Source of the DNA: Brucella pseudintermedia
GTDB lineage: Bacteria; Pseudomonadota; Alphaproteobacteria; Rhizobiales; Rhizobiaceae
DNA length: 64,000 bases
NCBI RefSeq assembly: GCF_008932435.1
Contig: NZ_WBWE01000003.1
Coordinates: 62,001-126,000 of the forward strand
Direction: 5' to 3'
The notes below the pieces were generated by a model. The model saw only the letters and a list, made by a program, of their open reading frames with translations. It was not told the origin of the DNA and did no database searches. The position numbers and the translations under genes were made by a program. Shown in pieces: positions 25,646 through 35,048 of this stretch (position 1 is its first letter; every line of letters starts with the position of its first letter).

Positions 25646-26407
25646 ATGTCACCGATTCACTTCGATCATCCTGAACATAGTCCAGAAGATCATCGCCACA
25701 TACGATGGTTTTTGCGTGGTTGCATGCGCATTTGCAGCATTCCAGCTCTACTATTGATGAGTTCGTTCATCGGTTTTGCGGGGCTGGCAATCGAAAGCGG
25801 GATTACCGTTGTTCAGGCCGTTTTCATGACACTGACCATATGGGCGCTTCCGGCGAAGGTTGTTCTGATCGGCGCAATCAGCGCGGGCGTGGCTTTGCCT
25901 GCTGCAGCTCTCGCTGTTGGGTTGTCGTCGGTGCGCTTGATGCCGATGGTGGTTGCGCTACTTCCCGAATTGCAGGGCCCGAAAACGCGAAAGCTCACGC
26001 TCGCGGTGCTATGTCATTTCGTCGCCGTCACCGCGTGGGTCATGGCGATGGAAGAACTGCGCAAGATTCCCCGGGAGATGCGAACCAGTTATTTTGCGGG
26101 AATAGGGATGGTTCTGGTGGGAACCAATGCGGTTATCGTCGCTATCGTCTATTCGTTATCGACGTCTTTTCCGCCCATTGTTTTTGCTGCACTTTTCATG
26201 CTGACGCCCATGTATTTCCTGACCTCGCTCTGGCGCTCAGCCAGGGAGCGGGCAGGGCAGGTTGCGATGATTTCCGGGATCGTTCTGTTTCCAATATTCC
26301 ATCATCTGGCTCCCGGCTACGACCTATTGATCACCGGCATTCTCGGCGGGTTGATCGCCTTCGCTTTTCATAGGATGCGCCACACGGCGACAGGAGCAGG
26401 TGAATGA
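25646..26407 (+). CDS. azlC: AzlC family branched-chain amino acid exporter, large subunit
   Basis: A 253-residue membrane protein with about six to eight segments. AzlC-type hallmarks are the first segment LLLMSSFIGFAGLAIESG, then FMTLTIWALPAKVVLIG, and RLMPMVVALLPEL. With AzlD it forms a branched-chain amino acid exporter in the B. subtilis/BrnFE group. The substrate here is inferred. The stop overlaps the azlD start (ATGA). Confidence 0.85.
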   Translation: MSPIHFDHPEHSPEDHRHIRWFLRGCMRICSIPALLLMSSFIGFAGLAIESGITVVQAVFMTLTIWALPAKVVLIGAISAGVALPAAALAVGLSSVRLMPMVVALLPELQGPKTRKLTLAVLCHFVAVTAWVMAMEELRKIPREMRTSYFAGIGMVLVGTNAVIVAIVYSLSTSFPPIVFAALFMLTPMYFLTSLWRSARERAGQVAMISGIVLFPIFHHLAPGYDLLITGILGGLIAFAFHRMRHTATGAGE

Positions 26408-26751
26408 ACTGGGACAGTTTTTCAAACTGGTGGTGGCCGTTCCTGTTTATCCTGCTGGCGGGGGCGCTTCCAACTTATCTGTTCCGTGTGATGGGAGTGC
26501 TGATTGGCGGACGCGTACAAGAAGATTCGGAGGTTCTTGTCCTCGTGAGGTGTATCGCAACCGCGTTGGTTGCAGGCGTTATCGCGCAGCTTATTCTTTA
26601 TCCCAATGGGGAACTGGCCAATTCGCCTCTTTGGTTGCGGGCTGGTTCCGCCGTGGCAGGATTCGCCGCTTTCCTCATGACCGGCAAGCGATTGCTCGTC
26701 GGTGTTCTGGTTGCGGAAATCCTGCTGGTGATCGGCCTGTTTACTCTTTGA
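26404..26751 (+). CDS. azlD: AzlD domain protein, small exporter subunit
   Basis: A 115-residue membrane protein with four segments. LAGALPTYLFRVMGVLIGGRV near the start and LVRCIATALVAGVIAQLIL are AzlD-like (the family core is a G-x-x-T/P-x-x-x-R pattern). It is translationally coupled to azlC by the ATGA overlap and would complete the exporter. It converges on the HIT gene 14 bases away. Confidence 0.82.
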   Translation: MNWDSFSNWWWPFLFILLAGALPTYLFRVMGVLIGGRVQEDSEVLVLVRCIATALVAGVIAQLILYPNGELANSPLWLRAGSAVAGFAAFLMTGKRLLVGVLVAEILLVIGLFTL

Positions 26752-26765
26752 AAGTGTGAGTCATA

Positions 26766-27188
26766 TCAGAGTGCTGCACGAATCTTTTCAGCATTTGCTG
26801 AAAGAACCGCGGCGTCTTCCATTTGTCCAGTATGAGGCTTGAGCGCCACGCCCTCAAAGCGCGGGATTACGTGGAAGTGCAGATGATAGACGGTCTGTCC
26901 CGAGGCCGGTTCGTTGAACTGCATGACGGTTACGCCATCGGCATTGAAAGCCTTCTTTACGGCCTGCGCGATCTTCTGCACAGCTTGAATAAGGTTGGCG
27001 AGTGTTTCCGGCTGGGCGTCGAGCAGATTGCGGGACGGTGCCTTTGGCACAACCAGTGTGTGGCCCATGCCTTGCGGCATCACATCCATGAATGCAACGA
27101 CATCATCCGTTTCATAGACGCGGGTCGAAGGGATTTCGCCGCGCAGGATTTTGGCGAAGATATTGTTGTTATCATAGGTGGCGGACAT
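26766..27188 (-). CDS. HIT family hydrolase (HinT-like)
   Basis: A 140-residue HIT-domain protein. The histidine triad is YHLHFHVIPR, and NIFAKILRGEIPSTRVYE with VPKAPSRNLLD are typical of the bacterial HinT group, which hydrolyse purine nucleoside phosphoramidates or adenylates. The in-vivo substrate is unknown. GGAG stands 8 bases before the ATG at 27188, which fixes the start over an upstream Met. The gene stands alone, 70 bases from the next. Confidence 0.9.
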   Translation of the reverse strand: MSATYDNNNIFAKILRGEIPSTRVYETDDVVAFMDVMPQGMGHTLVVPKAPSRNLLDAQPETLANLIQAVQKIAQAVKKAFNADGVTVMQFNEPASGQTVYHLHFHVIPRFEGVALKPHTGQMEDAAVLSANAEKIRAAL

Positions 27189-27258
27189 GCGATTCTCCAA
27201 TGCGAAATGTTTGGCAGGATCAGACCGTATCAAGTCGCGTTAGGCAAGGTGGATAGGC

Positions 27259-28446
27259 TTATGCATCCCTGAACGGCGTGTGTTCTTCCAGGGCGCTTTG
27301 AATTTGTTCGACTTCACGGCGTTCATGATCGAGATAGTCGCGCACTGCATTCCGAAAACCTTCATGGACAATATAATGCGCCGAATGGGTTGTGACCGGA
27401 ACGTAGCCGCGTGCAATCTTATGCTCGCCCTGTGCGCCAGCTTCGACGACGCTGAGCTTGCGCTCAATGGCAAAATCGATTGCCTGATGATAGCAAACCT
27501 CGAAATGCAGGTAGGGATGATCTTCGATGCAGCCCCAGTGGCGGCCGAAGAGAGTGTCCCCGCCGATGAAATTGATCGCACCAGCGATATAGTGCCCGTT
27601 GCGTTTGGCCATAACGAGCAGGATGTCATCGGGCATGCTTTCGCCGATGAGCGAAAAGAACTGCCTGTTCAGATAGGGGCGTCCCCATTTGCGGCTGCCC
27701 GTATCCATATAAAATGCAAAGAAATCGTCCCACACAGATTCCGTAAGGTCACTGCCGGTCAGCCAGTCGATTTGGATGCCATCCGACACAGCCTCACGCC
27801 GTTCTTTTTTTAACGCCTTGCGTTTTCGGGATACCAGTTCGCTCAAGAAGTGATCGTAACTTTTAAAGTTATTGTTTTTAAAGTGAAATTGCTGATCGGT
27901 GCGATGGAGAAAACCTGCGCGTTCCAATGCCGCGATCTCATCCGGCAGCGTAAATGTAACATGCGCTGACGAAACGCCGGTCTGATCTGCCAGTTCACGC
28001 AGTCCGCCAGCCAGCGCCAGTCGAACCGCTTCGCTTTCATAGGCGATGTGATTGAGCAGGCGTGGGCCGGCGACCGGGGTGAAAGGCACCGCAGCCTGAA
28101 ATTTCGGGTAATATTGTCCTCCAGCGCGCTCGAAAGCGTCGGCCCAACCATGGTCGAAGACATATTCTCCCTGACTGTGTCCTTTGAGATAGTTCGGTAC
28201 GGCTCCGATGAGACGGCCCTGATCGTCTTCAAGGCGCAAATGACGCGGAAGCCAGCCCGCTTCCCGTGCAACCGATCCCGATTCTTCCAGGGCCAGCAGG
28301 AAGTTGCGACTGATGAAGGGATTGTAATGCGGGTCCTGCCGGGAGGCCCCGACAAGACTGTTCCATTCGTCTGCCGTGAATTCGCTGATATTTTCAACGA
28401 CACGGAGAACGAAGCTTTGCTCATTCTGCGGATCTTCGTCGTTCAC
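27259..28446 (-). CDS. FemAB-like GNAT family N-acyltransferase (PF04339 type)
   Basis: A 395-residue protein of the peptidogalycan/FemAB-like family found in alphaproteobacteria. Signatures are NPFISRNFLLALEESGS, the central VFDHGWADAFERAGGQYYPK-type block, and RHWGCIEDHPYLHFEVCYHQAIDFAIERKL near the C-terminus. The fold is a doubled GNAT. The acceptor is unknown; aminoacyl or acyl transfer is a family-level guess. A GTG start at 28446 has AAAGGA at 6-7 bases. A TTG 19 codons upstream overlaps the preceding stop but lacks a ribosome site. It lies in a run with the phosphodiesterase and ridA. Confidence 0.8.
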   Translation of the reverse strand: MNDEDPQNEQSFVLRVVENISEFTADEWNSLVGASRQDPHYNPFISRNFLLALEESGSVAREAGWLPRHLRLEDDQGRLIGAVPNYLKGHSQGEYVFDHGWADAFERAGGQYYPKFQAAVPFTPVAGPRLLNHIAYESEAVRLALAGGLRELADQTGVSSAHVTFTLPDEIAALERAGFLHRTDQQFHFKNNNFKSYDHFLSELVSRKRKALKKERREAVSDGIQIDWLTGSDLTESVWDDFFAFYMDTGSRKWGRPYLNRQFFSLIGESMPDDILLVMAKRNGHYIAGAINFIGGDTLFGRHWGCIEDHPYLHFEVCYHQAIDFAIERKLSVVEAGAQGEHKIARGYVPVTTHSAHYIVHEGFRNAVRDYLDHERREVEQIQSALEEHTPFRDA

Positions 28447-28499
28447 CGCTATTCCTTTGCCGTTACCGCTTATATTTTGCGGCGCTCGGCGCGTTCTCG

Positions 28500-29225
28500 T
28501 CAAGCCACGAGGGCGCGCGGATCAAAGCCTTCGAACGTGATCTGATCGACATTGAGATCGCTATGTTTCTGCATTTCGCGATCCCGGACCGTCCAGCTGA
28601 TCACCGGCATTTGCAGCTTCTCCCGAACGAAGGTGATGAACGGGTTAGGCAGATGATGCACATTATAGGACACAAAGGAAATGCCGTGCGCGAGCATGGA
28701 GAAATGTCGTTCAAAATCTTCCGTACGCGTGCCTTCGGCAGTAAGTCCTCCTGGTATTCCCGGCGCATCTGCCGCGAAGCGGCGGATCAGGTGATGGTCG
28801 AAAGACATGATCGCGGCTTGGCCCTTATAGGACGACAGTTCTCTGGCGACAGCGGCAACCAGGCCGTCATCCTTGCCCTCGATGCCCTTCAGCTCGATAA
28901 CGAGGGGAACGCGGCCATCGACCAGTTCAAGCATCTGGCGAAGCGTCGGCACGTGATCGGCAGTGCCGCCGATCTTGAGGGCGGTCGCTTCGGCGAGTGT
29001 CAAATCGCTAATGTATCCTTCGCGACCGGAGAGACGCTTCAACTCGTCGTCATGAAAGACCACCACGCCGCCATCACGGGTGAGGTGAACATCGCATTCG
29101 ATGGCAAAGCCCGCTTTGGCTGCTGCCTCAAACGCTGAAAGGGTGTTTTCCCAGCGTTCCTTGTTAAGGTCGTGCAATCCACGATGGGCGACAGGGCGCT
29201 TCTTGATCCAGTCGATGGACGTCAT
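28500..29225 (-). CDS. glycerophosphodiester phosphodiesterase family protein
   Basis: A 241-residue cytoplasmic GDPD with a TIM barrel. Catalytic and metal-binding motifs are AHRGLHD, ENTLSAFEAA, ECDVHLTRDGGVVVFHDDEL and the later IELKG. It would hydrolyse glycerophosphodiesters to glycerol-3-phosphate and an alcohol, in phospholipid recycling. The ATG at 29225 overlaps the ridA stop region; a TTG three codons upstream is the alternative. There is no signal peptide. Confidence 0.88.
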   Translation of the reverse strand: MTSIDWIKKRPVAHRGLHDLNKERWENTLSAFEAAAKAGFAIECDVHLTRDGGVVVFHDDELKRLSGREGYISDLTLAEATALKIGGTADHVPTLRQMLELVDGRVPLVIELKGIEGKDDGLVAAVARELSSYKGQAAIMSFDHHLIRRFAADAPGIPGGLTAEGTRTEDFERHFSMLAHGISFVSYNVHHLPNPFITFVREKLQMPVISWTVRDREMQKHSDLNVDQITFEGFDPRALVA

Positions 29226-29226
29226 G

Positions 29227-29691
29227 TCAGGCAACCTCGATGATTGCTTCTATTTCGACAGGTGCGTTCAGGGGCAGGCTGGCAACGCCGACAGCCGAGC
29301 GGGCATGTTTGCCGGCGTCGCCGAGAACTGCCACGAGGAGATCCGATGCGCCGTTGGCAACCAGATGCTGTTCCACAAAGTCGGGGGTGGAGGCCACGAA
29401 TGTGGTGATTTTCACAACCCGCTTGATGCGGCCGAGGTCGCCAAGTGCTGCCTTTGCCTGGGCAAGTATGTTGATAGCGCAGGCGCGTGCTGCCGCTTGT
29501 CCGTGCGCAACTGTCAGTTCGTCTCCAATCTGGCCAGTGTGCACCAGCTTGCCACCTTCTAGCGGAAGCTGGCCAGAGGTCAGGAGCAAAGAACCGCTCT
29601 GGGCAAAAGGAACGTAGTTTGCGGCAGGTGCCGCGGCTTCCGGGATGGATATACCCAGATTTTTAAGGCGGCTGTCGATCGTGTCGGTCAT
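29227..29691 (-). CDS. ridA: RidA family enamine/imine deaminase
   Basis: A 154-residue RidA/YjgF-family protein of the longer type. Typical text is VPFAQSGSLLLTSGQLP, the central AINILAQAKAALGDLGRIKRVVKITTFVAS, and the C-terminal ARSAVGVASLPLNAPVEIEAI, whose arginine contacts the substrate carboxylate. RidA clears reactive 2-aminoacrylate and related imines. This subgroup is common in rhizobia and its precise substrate is not set. AGGA stands 9 bases before the ATG. It heads the run ridA-GDPD-acyltransferase. Confidence 0.87.
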   Translation of the reverse strand: MTDTIDSRLKNLGISIPEAAAPAANYVPFAQSGSLLLTSGQLPLEGGKLVHTGQIGDELTVAHGQAAARACAINILAQAKAALGDLGRIKRVVKITTFVASTPDFVEQHLVANGASDLLVAVLGDAGKHARSAVGVASLPLNAPVEIEAIIEVA

Positions 29692-29833
29692 TATATTAAT
29701 CCTTGCTTGCAAAGGTACTTCGCGATCTACCTATAAGCAGAATCGGTGAAGCTTTGGGGAAGGGTGCTTTTTTTGCCTCGCTTCCGCCACGAGTTTTTTT
29801 ATCATGCTCGTCAACTCATCGGGAGATTCATGT

Positions 29834-30685
29834 ATGCGTTTTTTGAAGCCGGGTTTTAAGGTGGCTGTAGCTGCAAGCGGAACCGCTGCCTGTGTGTGGG
29901 CTGGACTTGCGAGCGTGGCCCATGCGGCTTCGACAGTAACGCTGGTGCCGCACCGCGCCGTTTACGACCTGACGCTTGACCGTGCCGATGAAAAATCGGG
30001 GATCAGCGGTTTGACAGGCCGCATGGTCTATGAATTTAACGGATCGGCATGTGAAGGCTACACCACCAATTTCCGTTTTGTGACCCGAATTGATATGGAG
30101 GAGCAGCCGCAGCGCGTGACCGACCAGCAGACGACGACATTCGAAGGCGCGGACGGAAAGAACTTCCGCTTCGTCAACAAGACCTTTGTGGACAAGGAGC
30201 TGGTCAAGGAAGTGCGCGGCGACGCGAAGCTTGAGGGCGGCAAGACGGTCGTCGAGCTGAGCAAGCCGAAGGAATACAAGCTTGACCTCAAGGGAACGCA
30301 ATTTCCCACGGGCCATATGGAAGAACTGATCGGCAAAGCGGAAGCGGGGCAGAAATTCTACCAGACGTCGCTTTTCGATGCTTCCGAAGATGCTGACCGC
30401 GTAGTCGCTACCACCGTCGTTGTCGGCAAGCAGCAGGCTTTGCCGGACGATGAGACCAAGGTCATGGGCAAGTTTTCCAAGGAACAGGTCTGGCCGGTAA
30501 CGATTGCCTATTTCGACGATAAGGAAAAGCAGGACGGCCTGCCTATCTACCGCATCAATTTCAAGCTTTATCGCAACGGGATTACCCGCGACCTGACGAT
30601 GGATTATGGAGATTTCTCCATGCGCGGGAAGCTGGTGAAACTCGATGTCTATGATATGGCAAAGCAGGCCGAAACCTGCAAATAG
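29834..30685 (+). CDS. eipB: cell envelope integrity protein EipB (DUF1849)
   Basis: A 283-residue periplasmic DUF1849 protein. The N-terminus is a signal peptide (VAVAASGTAACVWAGLASVAHA, cut near residue 31). The mature protein is strand-rich with VTLVPHRAVYDLTLDRADEKSGI at its start. Cysteines at 73 (GSACEGY) and 282 (ETCK) are 209 residues apart, the same spacing as the reported Cys69-Cys278 disulfide of Brucella EipB. EipB is a beta-spiral protein needed for envelope integrity. GGGAG stands 9-10 bases before the ATG. It opens the block that leads to rpsB. Confidence 0.9.
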   Translation: MRFLKPGFKVAVAASGTAACVWAGLASVAHAASTVTLVPHRAVYDLTLDRADEKSGISGLTGRMVYEFNGSACEGYTTNFRFVTRIDMEEQPQRVTDQQTTTFEGADGKNFRFVNKTFVDKELVKEVRGDAKLEGGKTVVELSKPKEYKLDLKGTQFPTGHMEELIGKAEAGQKFYQTSLFDASEDADRVVATTVVVGKQQALPDDETKVMGKFSKEQVWPVTIAYFDDKEKQDGLPIYRINFKLYRNGITRDLTMDYGDFSMRGKLVKLDVYDMAKQAETCK

Positions 30686-30818
30686 GCGCTGAACGGCGTG
30701 TTTGTTCGCATGTTCGATGCTATATTGTGCGGATGGCTTGCATTTTGCGGCGCGATCAGTTAACAGCGCGCCTATTCCACACACGGGATTGGGCTTTTGT
30801 CGGGAAAAATCCGGCAAA

Positions 30819-30858
30819 AACCTCCGGTGGCGAGAAATCGCCTCAGCCCGTGGAGGTT
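30819..30858 (+). ncRNA. candidate structured leader of rpsB
   Basis: An outer stem AACCTCC/GGAGGTT (7 bp) encloses an inner stem GGCGA/TCGCC closed by a GAAA tetraloop (30829-30842). It ends 22 bases before the rpsB ATG, so it would lie in the 5' UTR next to the ribosome site. The structure is seen directly; autoregulation by S2 is inference from S2 leaders in other bacteria. Confidence 0.5.
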
Positions 30859-30880
30859 AAACCGGAAAAGGAAAATAAAG

Positions 30881-31651
30881 ATGGCATTGCCTGATTTCAG
30901 CATGCGCCAGCTTCTGGAAGCTGGTGTTCACTTCGGCCACCAGACCCACCGCTGGAACCCGAAAATGGCACCATACATCTATGGTGATCGCAACAATATC
31001 CACATTCTCGATCTGTCCCAGACCGTTCCTCTGCTGCACAACGCGCTGAAGATCGTTTCGGACACGGTTGCTCGCGGCGGTCGCGTTCTGTTCGTCGGCA
31101 CGAAGCGTCAGGCTTCGGACATCATTGCCGATGCTGCCAACCGTTCGGCACAGTATTACGTCAATGCACGCTGGCTCGGCGGCATGATGACCAACTGGAA
31201 GACGATCTCCAACTCGATCCAGCGTCTGCGCAAGCTCGATGAACTGCTGGCTGGCGAAGCTCAGGGCTTCACCAAGAAGGAACGCCTCAACCTCGAGCGC
31301 GAGCGTGAAAAGCTCGACCGCGCACTTGGCGGTATCAAGGACATGGGCTCGGTTCCAGACCTGATGTTCATCATCGACACCAACAAGGAAGCGATCGCTA
31401 TTCAGGAAGCCAAGCGTCTTGGTATTCCGGTCGTAGCCGTGATCGATTCGAATTGCGATCCGGACCAGATCGATTACCCGATCCCGGGTAACGATGATGC
31501 CGCGCGCGCTATCGCTCTCTATTGCGATCTGATTGCCCGCGCTGCTCTCGACGGCATTGCGCGTCAGCAGGGCGCGATGGGCATCGACATCGGTGCGCAG
31601 GCTGAAGCTCCGGTAGAGCCAGCCCTCGAAGCTCCGGCTGAAGGCGCTTAA
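30881..31651 (+). CDS. rpsB: 30S ribosomal protein S2
   Basis: A 256-residue S2 protein of the small ribosomal subunit. Signatures are [24 protein letters not shown] at the start and [40 protein letters not shown] in the C-terminal half. A C-terminal Glu/Ala/Pro tail follows. The start at 30881 has AAGGA 8 bases before it. tsf follows after 187 bases. Confidence 0.97.
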   Translation: MALPDFSMRQLLEAGVHFGHQTHRWNPKMAPYIYGDRNNIHILDLSQTVPLLHNALKIVSDTVARGGRVLFVGTKRQASDIIADAANRSAQYYVNARWLGGMMTNWKTISNSIQRLRKLDELLAGEAQGFTKKERLNLEREREKLDRALGGIKDMGSVPDLMFIIDTNKEAIAIQEAKRLGIPVVAVIDSNCDPDQIDYPIPGNDDAARAIALYCDLIARAALDGIARQQGAMGIDIGAQAEAPVEPALEAPAEGA

Positions 31652-31793
31652 TCAGCGTATGATTTCATCCATCCGTCATATCTGTGATAGGGCGGGTGGA
31701 TAATCTCGTTTCATCCCGGTGCGAGATTGTGATTCCTGAAGTGCAACGCTCAGGTCAGGTCGCGATCCAGAAACCAAGCGCCGGTTAAAAGTT

Positions 31794-31814
31794 GGCACAC
31801 CCATCCGGTGTGCC
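31794..31814 (+). promoter_or_regulatory. hairpin between rpsB and tsf (possible attenuator)
   Basis: An 8-bp perfect stem GGCACACC/GGTGTGCC with loop CATCC is followed by TTCGCTTTC, a broken T run. It lies 25 bases before the tsf ATG. It could partly terminate transcription after rpsB, and it also stands close to the tsf ribosome site (AAAGG). Confidence 0.5.
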
Positions 31815-31838
31815 TTCGCTTTCATGAAAGGCGACATC

Positions 31839-32756
31839 ATGAGCATTTCCGCATCTCTCGTCAAAGAACTCCGCGACCTCACCGGCGCCGGCATGATGGA
31901 CTGCAAGGCAGCACTTGCCGAAACCAATGGCGACATCGACGCTGCCGTTGACTGGCTGCGCGCCAAGGGTATTGCAAAGGCTGACAAGAAGGCTGGCCGT
32001 ACGGCTGCCGAAGGTCTGGTCGGCGTTGCAGCTTCCGGCAACAAGGCTGTTGTCGTTGAAGTCAACTCCGAAACCGACTTCGTTGCCCGCAACGATGCTT
32101 TCCAGGATCTGGTCCGCAAGATCGCCCAGGCTGCCCTGTCGACCGATGGTTCGACCGAAGCTGTTGCCGACGCCAAGGTTGACGGGAAGACCGTTACCGA
32201 AACGGCAAAGGACGCTGTTGCCACCATCGGTGAAAACATCGGCTTCCGTCGTTCGGCTGCGCTGACCGTCCCGCAGGGCGTTGTCGCGACCTACATCCAC
32301 AACGGTGTTGCTGATGGCCTCGGCAAGCTCGGCGTTCTCGTTGCAATCGAAACCGCTGGCGATGCAGAAGCTGCAAACGCATTCGGCCGTCAGGTTGCCA
32401 TGCACGTCGCTGCAATCAATCCGCTGGCTCTGACCGCCGAAGACGTCGATCCGGCCGCTGCCGAGCGCGAAAAGGCGATCTTCATCGAGCAGGCTCGCGA
32501 ATCCGGCAAGCCGGACAATATCATCGAAAAGATGATTGAAGGCCGCATGCGCAAGTTCTACGAAGAAGTCGTTCTTCTCTCGCAGGCTTTCGTTATCAAT
32601 CCTGACCTGACGGTTGCAGCTGCCCTCAAGGAAGCTGAAAAGACCATCGGTGCGCCAGCCAAGATCACCGGCTTTGTCCGTATCGCTCTCGGTGAAGGCA
32701 TCGAAAAGGAAGAAACCGACTTCGCTGCTGAAGTAGCGGCTGCAGCCAAGGGCTAA
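31839..32756 (+). CDS. tsf: translation elongation factor Ts
   Basis: A 305-residue EF-Ts, the nucleotide exchange factor of EF-Tu. The N-terminal UBA-like domain has [22 protein letters not shown], and the core has [15 protein letters not shown] and the TDF loop that contacts EF-Tu. AAAGG stands 8 bases before the ATG at 31839; an upstream ATG five codons earlier would include that site. The codon use is strongly biased (GCT/GTT/CTC) as expected for a highly expressed gene. Confidence 0.97.
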   Translation: MSISASLVKELRDLTGAGMMDCKAALAETNGDIDAAVDWLRAKGIAKADKKAGRTAAEGLVGVAASGNKAVVVEVNSETDFVARNDAFQDLVRKIAQAALSTDGSTEAVADAKVDGKTVTETAKDAVATIGENIGFRRSAALTVPQGVVATYIHNGVADGLGKLGVLVAIETAGDAEAANAFGRQVAMHVAAINPLALTAEDVDPAAAEREKAIFIEQARESGKPDNIIEKMIEGRMRKFYEEVVLLSQAFVINPDLTVAAALKEAEKTIGAPAKITGFVRIALGEGIEKEETDFAAEVAAAAKG

Positions 32757-32770
32757 GCCGGTCTGTTTTT

Positions 32771-32818
32771 CAGCGCATCATCTCCGAAAATAGGTTTTCC
32801 CTTTTTCGGGATGCGCTG
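32771..32818. repeat. rhizobial intergenic palindrome
   Basis: A 48-base near-palindrome with ends CAGCGCATC and GATGCGCTG (9 bp, perfect) and inner CCGAAAA/TTTTTCGG arms. This arrangement is common to the intergenic mosaic palindromes of Rhizobiales (RIME-like). It lies between tsf and pyrH and may act as a transcript processing or partial termination site. Confidence 0.75.
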
Positions 32819-32928
32819 ATTGCATGAAAAGGCTTTTGATTACGAAGGGCATCGCGTGACAACGCGGTGCCCTTCGTGTATCGGAACCCGAACACATCCA
32901 CTTGATCACCATCTGCGGAGAGCATCCA

Positions 32929-33651
32929 ATGCCAGGTCAACCCGCCTACAAACGCGTCCTTTTGAAAGCCTCAGGTGAGGCATTGATGGGCAGCCAGGGC
33001 TTTGGCATCGATGTTTCCGTAGCAGACCGTATTGCGAGCGATATCAAACAGGCACGATCGCTGGGCGTGGAAGTCGGCGTCGTCATTGGCGGCGGTAATA
33101 TTTTCCGTGGCGTGGCCGTGGCCTCCAAAGGTGGCGACCGCGTAACCGGCGATCACATGGGAATGCTGGCCACTGTCATCAACTCGCTGGCGCTTCGTAC
33201 GTCCCTGCACAAGATCGGTGTGGATTCCGTTGTGCTCTCGGCCATCGCCATGCCTGAAATCTGTGAGAGCTTCTCGCAGAGACAGGCTACGGCCTACATG
33301 GATGAGGGCAAGGTGGTGATCTTTGCTGGTGGCACGGGAAATCCTTTCTTTACGACGGATTCGGCAGCGGCTCTTCGCGCTGCCGAAATCGAGGCGGATG
33401 CACTTTTGAAAGGTACGCAGGTTGACGGAATTTATTCCGCTGATCCGAAAAAAGATCCGAACGCAACGCGTTTCGATCGTTTGACGCACAAAGAAGTTCT
33501 CGATCGCGGGCTTGCGGTCATGGATACAGCCGCCGTTGCCCTTGCGCGTGAGAACAACATTCCGATAATAGTCTATTCCATCCATGAAAACGGCGGCTTG
33601 GCCGAAATTCTGCAAGGCAAGGGGCGCTGCACGATCGTTTCCGATAATTGA
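32929..33651 (+). CDS. pyrH: uridylate kinase (UMP kinase)
   Basis: A 240-residue hexameric UMP kinase of the amino acid kinase fold, phosphorylating UMP to UDP with ATP. Motifs are KRVLLKASGEALMG at the start, VVIGGGNIFRG, the mid GGTGNPFFTTDSAAALRAAEI and the KGTQVDGIYSADP loop. GGAG stands 8-9 bases before the ATG at 32929. It is followed by frr. Confidence 0.97.
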   Translation: MPGQPAYKRVLLKASGEALMGSQGFGIDVSVADRIASDIKQARSLGVEVGVVIGGGNIFRGVAVASKGGDRVTGDHMGMLATVINSLALRTSLHKIGVDSVVLSAIAMPEICESFSQRQATAYMDEGKVVIFAGGTGNPFFTTDSAAALRAAEIEADALLKGTQVDGIYSADPKKDPNATRFDRLTHKEVLDRGLAVMDTAAVALARENNIPIIVYSIHENGGLAEILQGKGRCTIVSDN

Positions 33652-33684
33652 TCGACCCTTGCTGCGTATCGAAGGAGAAAATGC

Positions 33685-34245
33685 ATGAGTGATGCTTTTG
33701 ACATCAACGACCTGAAACGCCGCATGGAAGGCGCTATCAATTCTTTGAAGCACGATCTTGGAGGCCTGCGTACAGGCCGTGCTTCCGCAAGTTTGCTGGA
33801 ACCGATTGTCATTGAGGCCTATGGCTCGACTATGCCAATCAATCAGGTCGCAAACATTACCGTTCCCGAATCGCGCATGCTTTCGGTGTCCGTCTGGGAC
33901 AAGAGCATGGTGGGGGCCGTGGAACGCGCAATTCGCGATTCAGGTCTCGGTCTCAATCCCATCACCGACGGTACGACGCTGCGCATTCCGCTTCCGGAGT
34001 TGAACGAACAGCGCCGCAAGGAACTGGTCAAGATTGCACATCAATATGCCGAGCAGGGCCGCATCGCTGCTCGCCATGTCCGCCGCGATGGTATGGACAC
34101 GCTGAAAAAGATGGAGAAAGACAGCCTCATCAGTCAGGATGATGGCCGTGTTCTGTCGGAAAAAGTGCAGAAGCTGACGGACGAAACCATTGCAGAGATG
34201 GATAAGATCGTTGCAGTGAAAGAAGGGGAGATCATGCAGGTCTAG
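33685..34245 (+). CDS. frr: ribosome recycling factor
   Basis: A 186-residue ribosome recycling factor that, with EF-G, splits post-termination ribosomes. Typical text is [23 protein letters not shown] (domain I helix), the domain II loop [20 protein letters not shown], and [15 protein letters not shown] at the end. GGAG is 8 bases before the ATG. It lies 33 bases after pyrH and 35 before uppS. Confidence 0.97.
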   Translation: MSDAFDINDLKRRMEGAINSLKHDLGGLRTGRASASLLEPIVIEAYGSTMPINQVANITVPESRMLSVSVWDKSMVGAVERAIRDSGLGLNPITDGTTLRIPLPELNEQRRKELVKIAHQYAEQGRIAARHVRRDGMDTLKKMEKDSLISQDDGRVLSEKVQKLTDETIAEMDKIVAVKEGEIMQV

Positions 34246-34280
34246 GACCTGTATGGTTTCCGTTGAAGGAGAGCTTCGCC

Positions 34281-35048
34281 ATGTCCGAACCGCGCCACAT
34301 CGCCATTATCATGGATGGCAATGGCCGTTGGGCGAAGGCACGCAACTTGCCCCGCAGCGCGGGACATCGGGCAGGTGTCGAAGCTCTTCGCGAGACTGTA
34401 CGGGCAGCCGGGGATCGTGGCCTCGGCTACCTTACCTTGTTTGCATTCTCTTCAGAAAACTGGTCGCGCCCGAGCGGAGAGGTGAATGATCTCCTGGGGT
34501 TGCTGAAGATTTTTATCCGTCGCGATCTCGCGGAGCTGCATCGCAATAATGTGCGGGTCAGCATTATCGGTGAGCGCGAAAAGCTTGCCGCCGATATCCG
34601 AACACTGTTGGCCGAAGCGGAAACGCTGACTCATCGAAATTCCGGCCTCAATCTGATCATAGCGTTCAATTACGGCTCCCGCGACGAGATCGTTCGTGCC
34701 GTGCGCAGCCTGGCGCGCGATGTCGCGGCTGGCCTGCTTGATCCGGCGTCTATTTCCGCTGAGCTGATTTCTGCAAATCTTGATACGGCAGGGATACCCG
34801 ACCCGGATCTTATCATCCGCACGAGCGGGGAAATGCGGTTGTCGAATTTTCTGCTCTGGCAGGCGGCATATTCAGAGTTTCTGTTTCTGCCCATTCATTG
34901 GCCGGATTTCCGCGCATCAGACCTTGATGCCGCTTATGAGGCGTTTCAACAACGCGAGCGTCGATTCGGCGGTGTTGAAGTGCGCGCAGGAATCGAGGAA
35001 CTGGAAAATGAAATCGCATGCCCTTCGACCAAGGGGGCGGCAGTCTAA
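34281..35048 (+). CDS. uppS: isoprenyl (undecaprenyl diphosphate) synthase
   Basis: A 255-residue cis-prenyltransferase that elongates farnesyl diphosphate to C55 undecaprenyl diphosphate, the lipid carrier for cell wall and O-antigen. Motifs are [16 protein letters not shown] with the catalytic Asp12, [11 protein letters not shown], and the C-terminal [19 protein letters not shown] followed by YSEF. GGAGAG stands 8 bases before the ATG. Its stop is followed at once by a palindrome. Confidence 0.96.
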   Translation: MSEPRHIAIIMDGNGRWAKARNLPRSAGHRAGVEALRETVRAAGDRGLGYLTLFAFSSENWSRPSGEVNDLLGLLKIFIRRDLAELHRNNVRVSIIGEREKLAADIRTLLAEAETLTHRNSGLNLIIAFNYGSRDEIVRAVRSLARDVAAGLLDPASISAELISANLDTAGIPDPDLIIRTSGEMRLSNFLLWQAAYSEFLFLPIHWPDFRASDLDAAYEAFQQRERRFGGVEVRAGIEELENEIACPSTKGAAV

